Shown here: positions 38,112-40,969 of the stretch, one piece after another
How the letters are laid out: the number at the start of each line of letters is the position of its first letter
How positions within the stretch are numbered: the stretch's first letter is position 1
Virus record (IMG/VR): IMGVR_UViG_3300021076_000379
Location: 1-40,969 of that record
Origin: a virus
Direction: 5' to 3' (one strand)
DNA: 40,969 bases
The notes under the pieces: model-generated
The model's database searches: none
What the model saw: the letters and a program-made list of their open reading frames with translations, nothing else
What the model was told of the DNA's origin: nothing
Position numbers and translations under genes: made by a program

Positions 38112-38777
38112 TCAGCCTCTCAGCTGTGCTTTCAGTTGTTGCATCTTATCATAAGCTGCCTTCTGCCCTTGAGGGCTGAAATCTCCTTGGGACGCATAAG
38201 GAGCGCTCCCAACGCCTGTAGGTTGATAGTATGGGCTACGACGATTGGCATCAATCTTTTCCTGAACGGAGGGTTGTTTGATCTCTGGTTGGTCTAAACG
38301 TAGAGCCTTGATGTTCGCGTAAGCGAGCTTCTGTCTCTCAAACTCATCAGGTATTGAAAGAATTGACTGAGCCAAGTCTGGAGCTGTCTGCTCGAACTTA
38401 TTCAACACATCTTCTCGCATGACTTTTTGGAAGTCGGGGTTATTTTTGAACCAAGCTTGTTTTCGCTCCTCATAAATAGCTTTCTGCACTTCATTTCTAA
38501 CGATGTCTGCAGTAGCTTGCTTAGTTTGTTCTCCGAACTGGCTAAGTTTCTTGTTGAGCTTTCTTGTGTCAACATAAGGTTCTGTGTCTTCATCCTCATC
38601 ATCAACAGGTTTGGAATTTTTCTGTTGCATGGCCTGCTCAAGAATAGCCATTCTCTGTTCGAGTTGTTCCTTTGCTGATCGTTCCCTTTCCAATTGTTCC
38701 CTGAGTTTGCCGAAGTTATACTCTTTATCATTTCTTACGTTTTCCACTGGTTCTTGTTGTTGAATCTCTTGTGTCAT
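38112..38777 (-). CDS. Scaffolding protein (probable)
   Basis: A 221-residue, highly charged, helical protein: REQLERERSAKEQLEQRMAI forms a coiled coil (residues about 25-50), then an acidic linker (DDEDEDTEPY), a long helical region and a basic C-terminus (KMQQLKAQLRG) like the capsid-binding helix-loop-helix of P22 scaffold. Such composition just upstream of the capsid gene is typical. Pro-rich GYQ-like segment RRSPYYQPTGVGSAP precedes the C-terminus. GAGGT precedes the ATG. Confidence 0.8.
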   Translation of the reverse strand: MTQEIQQQEPVENVRNDKEYNFGKLREQLERERSAKEQLEQRMAILEQAMQQKNSKPVDDEDEDTEPYVDTRKLNKKLSQFGEQTKQATADIVRNEVQKAIYEERKQAWFKNNPDFQKVMREDVLNKFEQTAPDLAQSILSIPDEFERQKLAYANIKALRLDQPEIKQPSVQEKIDANRRSPYYQPTGVGSAPYASQGDFSPQGQKAAYDKMQQLKAQLRG

Positions 38778-38822
38778 TATACCTCATCTTGACGCCGACT
38801 AGCGAATTTGTTTTTGAACACC

Positions 38823-38852
38823 TTGTACATTAAAATTTTTAATGCATATAGT
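38823..38852 (+). promoter_or_regulatory. Promoter of plus-strand insertion between head genes
   Basis: TTGTAC, 18-base AT-rich spacer, TATAGT. Start would be near 38859, 16 nt ahead of the ATG at 38875 with GAGGT in between. It faces away from the scaffold gene. Confidence 0.45.
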
Positions 38853-38874
38853 AAAGATTTTAATACGAGGTTAT

Positions 38875-39351
38875 ATGCTCAAGGTAGACAGACTAGACGC
38901 CCATGACCGGCTTCAACACCTGGTCAAACAAGACTTTGATATAGGTATGTGTTGCCAAGATTTGATAGATAAAAGACCGTTTGGGAACCATCCATTCTAT
39001 ATATTCGCTCACACAAGAACTGATGACGATGGCGTATCTAAACGTCTGATATGGCAACCTAGATTGACGAAGCCAAAGTCACAGACCAACTCTATGCTAT
39101 TTAAGGCGTATCCTGGGACAGATACAGTTAGAGTGATATGGATGATCCCTGCGAGAGAAATGTGGGAGCAATTTGATCAAGACAAGATGACAGCGAATCC
39201 CTTGGTATGCGATAGTATCTATAACTTTACACATCACCGAGAGAAGTTAGATGCTAAAGAATGGGATGATTTGAGCGATATTGAGATTGATGCCATATAT
39301 TGCGAATTAAGTATGTCGGCCCCAAAGAAAAAACCATGGAAACCCCTCTAG
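38875..39351 (+). CDS. Hypothetical 158-residue plus-strand protein
   Basis: MLKVDRLDAHDRLQHLVKQD.., with RPFGNHPFYIFAHTRTDDDG, LIWQPRLTKPKSQTNSMLFK and IPAREMWEQFDQDKM. It looks like a compact, conserved phage protein (I recall such sequences beside scaffold genes) with unknown role. GAGGT precedes the ATG at 38875; the upstream in-frame ATG at 38842 is inside the promoter. It is opposite in strand to the head genes on both sides. Confidence 0.68.
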   Translation: MLKVDRLDAHDRLQHLVKQDFDIGMCCQDLIDKRPFGNHPFYIFAHTRTDDDGVSKRLIWQPRLTKPKSQTNSMLFKAYPGTDTVRVIWMIPAREMWEQFDQDKMTANPLVCDSIYNFTHHREKLDAKEWDDLSDIEIDAIYCELSMSAPKKKPWKPL

Positions 39352-39358
39352 GAATAAA

Positions 39359-39466
39359 ATGACACACATGGAAAAGATTGTAATTATTGGTATTGTAGGA
39401 TTCGTTTTTATGATGATGACATTATCATTTTTGAATCAAACATTTGGATGGTATCGCCTAAGCTAG
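39359..39466 (+). CDS. 35-residue single-helix membrane peptide
   Basis: AGGA lies five bases before the ATG, 7 nt after the previous stop. MTHMEKIVIIGIVGFVFMMM is one membrane helix, then a short polar tail (NQTFGWYRLS). Its stop overlaps the convergent gene by 9 nt. Possible holin or membrane accessory protein; unproven. Confidence 0.55.
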   Translation: MTHMEKIVIIGIVGFVFMMMTLSFLNQTFGWYRLS

Positions 39467-39625
39467 TGTCTTGGGCGGTTTTCGTAGCTTTCTAGGAGGG
39501 ACTGGATTCTGTCCCACAGTTCCTTTAGCCACTTTGCCAACTGGGTTCTTATGCCCCGTACCATAATAATCTCCCATGCCCTTAGGACTTTTATTGGTAT
39601 GCCAAGCAGGAGTTTTTTTACTCAC
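39458..39625 (-). CDS. Small conserved head-operon protein
   Basis: A 55-residue protein with GTG start overlapping the upstream gene's last codons (GTGAGTAA). Sequence MSKKTPAWHTNKSPKGMGDY, then YGTGHKNPVGKVAKG and a basic Pro-rich end (PPRKLRKPPKTLA). Short proteins with 'GMGDYYGTG.KNP.G' occur beside portal genes in related phages as I remember. Function unknown. Confidence 0.65.
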   Translation of the reverse strand: MSKKTPAWHTNKSPKGMGDYYGTGHKNPVGKVAKGTVGQNPVPPRKLRKPPKTLA

Positions 39626-39848
39626 TGTCGACCTTGAGAGTATTAACTTTACCGAACGGGATGGGACCCGACATCATTCCACTTGGGACACCTTGTGTAC
39701 CCACAGGATTATTGAATCCCACACCATAATCGGAACCTGCATCGATGCGCATACGATTGTCATATTGAGGGCATTCAAAGTTCCAAGGTTTTTTGGGTTC
39801 TTTGTCGCCTTTACGTGGAGCAATGGGATCTTTAAAACCTGTTTTCAT
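39618..39848 (-). CDS. Small conserved head-operon protein (MKTGFKDP family)
   Basis: A 76-residue protein: MKTGFKDPIAPRKGDKEPKK, PWNFECPQYDNRMRIDAGSD, YGVGFNNPVGTQGVPSG, FGKVNTLKVDSE. This order is familiar from phage head regions near the portal; role unknown. I prefer the ATG at 39848 because AAAGG is then correctly spaced; the ATG two codons upstream overlaps it. Confidence 0.75.
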   Translation of the reverse strand: MKTGFKDPIAPRKGDKEPKKPWNFECPQYDNRMRIDAGSDYGVGFNNPVGTQGVPSGMMSGPIPFGKVNTLKVDSE

Positions 39849-39865
39849 ACACATCCTTTAAGGAG

Positions 39866-39883
39866 GGGAGGCATAAACCTCCC
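39866..39883. repeat. GC-rich hairpin between small head genes
   Basis: GGGAGG-CATAAA-CCTCCC, a perfect 6-bp stem, lies between the stop at 39894 and the next start at 39848. No T-run follows. It may be a processing or stability element. Confidence 0.5.
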
Positions 39884-39893
39884 TATTGTGAAC

Positions 39894-40115
39894 TTAATGT
39901 CTGTATCCGTCTTTAGGCATGTTAGATCTCATTTTACCAGCGCCTTGCATCTGGGCCATTTTGATCGCTTCGGTTGTGTCTTCATATTTCCTGACACCTC
40001 CGTCGCCTTCAGCTGAAGATTCGTCTTTCATTTTAGATTCCATTGGGAATACACAGCCTTTGCTGCCTTTTCCAGCCCAAAAGGAATGATCATTAATTTT
40101 TGTTCCGCCTGACAT
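39894..40115 (-). CDS. Small conserved head-operon protein
   Basis: A 73-residue protein: MSGGTKINDHSFWAGKGSKG, then AEGDGGVRKYEDTTEAIKMA and KMRSNMPKDGYRH. AGGTGAT precedes the ATG at 40115. Typical of small proteins near portal and scaffold; function unknown. Confidence 0.65.
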   Translation of the reverse strand: MSGGTKINDHSFWAGKGSKGCVFPMESKMKDESSAEGDGGVRKYEDTTEAIKMAQMQGAGKMRSNMPKDGYRH

Positions 40116-40263
40116 GGTATCACCTAAATTTTTTACTTGATACCATTGTAGCACTCAAGAAAATATTTGCAAGTATTTGTTATGGAGATTAAAATCTACG
40201 AAGATGTGTGTTTTTGGGAAGGCTGATCTCTCTCTCATTGCATGCATCATGGCTTTGAGTCAC

Positions 40264-40286
40264 CTGATAGCTCGATCAACTATCAG
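40264..40286. repeat. Inverted repeat in the post-portal gap
   Basis: CTGATAG and CTATCAG enclose 9 bases. It lies in the 346-nt interval 40116-40461, which has no gene that I can support, together with a terminator-like hairpin and phased repeats. Confidence 0.5.
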
Positions 40287-40303
40287 CTCACTGCCTAGGC
40301 GAC

Positions 40304-40336
40304 GCCTCTAACTTGTTGTTAGGGGCTTTGCTTTTC
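40304..40336 (+). terminator. Terminator-like hairpin, plus strand
   Basis: GCCTCTAAC-TTGTT-GTTAGGGGC, a 9-bp stem with one G-T, followed by TTTGCTTTTC. On the plus strand it would end transcripts entering from 38875 or an unannotated small RNA starting in 40150-40260. On the minus strand it would lie in a leader. Confidence 0.5.
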
Positions 40337-40373
40337 ATATACTATGATTTATACAAATTATCTTGGGTACACT

Positions 40374-40422
40374 TTACGAGTAAAATTTTCCATATTACGA
40401 GTGAATTTCTTCAATTTACGAG
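40374..40422. repeat. Three direct repeats at exact 21-bp spacing
   Basis: TTACGAG starts at 40374, 40395 and 40416, each followed by TAAA, TGAA or AAAA. The exact 21-base period puts all copies on one face of the helix. On the minus strand a TATAAA lies 20 bases beyond (40353-40348) with the nearest repeat at the -35 position, so this could be an activator-dependent promoter for the small head genes. Confidence 0.55.
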
Positions 40423-40461
40423 AAAAAATCTCGCAAAACGTCGAAATTTGACCTAAAAACG

Positions 40462-40656
40462 CTATATTTTACTACTGAAGTAACCAAATTTCACAAATAG
40501 ATCATGATCGACTTGATTGCATCTTTGCATCGCGGTTGCCAGATCATCTATATCTAAAAGTCCGGTAAGTGAATTTTGATAGACGCGATTCCAGTTGGCA
40601 TCAGCGCTTTTCTTGAACTCTAGTTGGTGTTGTAAAGGGTCAACCTTGCGGCCCAT
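40462..40656 (-). CDS. Hypothetical 64-residue protein overlapping the portal end
   Basis: MGRKVDPLQHQLEFKKSADA, then NWNRVYQNSLTGLLDIDDLA and DHDLFVKFGYFSS. The ATG lies inside the last codons of the portal gene (17-nt overlap, shifted frame), so translation is coupled. No family recognised. It is the last gene before a 346-nt non-coding interval. Confidence 0.65.
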   Translation of the reverse strand: MGRKVDPLQHQLEFKKSADANWNRVYQNSLTGLLDIDDLATAMQRCNQVDHDLFVKFGYFSSKI

Positions 40657-40969
40657 TCATACCCGGTTGCATGCCCTGTTGTGGTTGTTGCTGACCACCC
40701 GCACCCATCTGGCCTACCTGACTCATCATCTGAGACAAGAATTCATTCCCAGCTGAGTTCTGCTGAGCTTCCGCCTTGTCCTTCTGAACGTCGACATCTT
40801 GCTTGTAGTCGAATGATTCGATACCAGACGCTGCCAATGAGGTCTCAACTTCACCGTATTTGGCGATAGCCTCAATTAAAGCGGTGATGGCTTCCATCTT
40901 AGCTTTGGTACTCATGGCTTCATTCTTCTGGACTTCGCTCAATCTTTCTTCGAATAATCCCACGTTGGA
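40640..40969 (-). CDS. Portal protein, carboxy-terminal part (joins position 1)
   Basis: The C-terminal 106 residues of the portal, read from the right edge: SNVGLFEERLSEVQKNEAMS, a helical barrel-like stretch (KAKMEAITALIEAIAKYG), then a Gln/Gly/Met-rich tail (GAGGQQQPQQGMQPGMNGPQ). The ATG at 40963 is an accident of the window edge. Bases 40959-40969 repeat 1-11. Confidence 0.88.
   Translation of the reverse strand, partial: SNVGLFEERLSEVQKNEAMSTKAKMEAITALIEAIAKYGEVETSLAASGIESFDYKQDVDVQKDKAEAQQNSAGNEFLSQMMSQVGQMGAGGQQQPQQGMQPGMNGPQG

Noticed and set aside
40374-40422. CRISPR-like array
   Set aside because: The repeat core is 7 bp and the period 21 bp, too short for CRISPR; no cas gene.

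Overview
The window looks like one complete circular (or circularly permuted) genome of a tailed double-stranded DNA phage with podovirus-like head and portal genes. The last 11 bases repeat the first 11. Joining the ends restores one reading frame, a P22-type portal protein of about 716 codons, so the unique length is about 40,958 bp. The host is unknown. The DNA is moderately AT-rich and I found no host gene.

Layout by region (most late genes are on the minus strand, so they read from high to low coordinates). 7208 to 1, continuing at 40958 to 37057: packaging and head module, with small terminase, large terminase (TerL), a run of small accessory proteins, the portal, small head-associated proteins, scaffold and major capsid protein (MCP). 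37374 to 22641: capsid, then head-tail connector and tail proteins, two tandem beta-rich paralogs, a 941-residue tail protein and three probable ejection proteins. 21895 to 15691: a tail-fibre locus with four paralogous fibre proteins, a C1q-like protein, a trimeric-adhesin-like fibre and other beta-rich fibres. 14061 to 15694 (plus): an ERF annealing protein with a YqaJ/lambda-type exonuclease. 13986 to 13393 (minus): small helix-turn-helix regulator, membrane protein and zinc protein. 13031 to 13394 (plus): tRNA-Gln(TTG), tRNA-Asn(GTT), a structured untranslated segment and a strong terminator. 12960 to 9172 (minus): replication/early operon with a winged-helix initiator that may carry a lambda-like origin in its linker, ending in a frameshifted HTH plus PD-(D/E)XK nuclease gene. 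7432 to 9080 (plus): an operon of small early proteins with stop-start overlaps.

The most unusual content is mobile-element invasion of essential virion genes. (1) TerL is interrupted by a 277-residue intein placed just before the last catalytic Asp motif of the nuclease domain. A complete 225-residue HNH endonuclease is encoded inside this intein in a different reading frame, while the intein frame stays open throughout. (2) The MCP gene is in pieces: a probable 799-nt group I intron carries a LAGLIDADG endonuclease gene on the opposite strand, and 90 nt upstream of it lies a separate non-coding interruption of 44 to 47 nt, flanked by synonymous Gly codons and starting in a hairpin. This recalls the translational bypass of T4 gene 60. 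(3) A second, free-standing LAGLIDADG gene sits in the operon between TerL and portal.

No endolysin, polymerase or functional integrase was recognised. A 144-residue protein resembles a tyrosine-recombinase catalytic domain without its catalytic residues. Several one-helix membrane proteins are possible holins, but this is inference only. All family calls are from reading the protein sequences; no database search was run.
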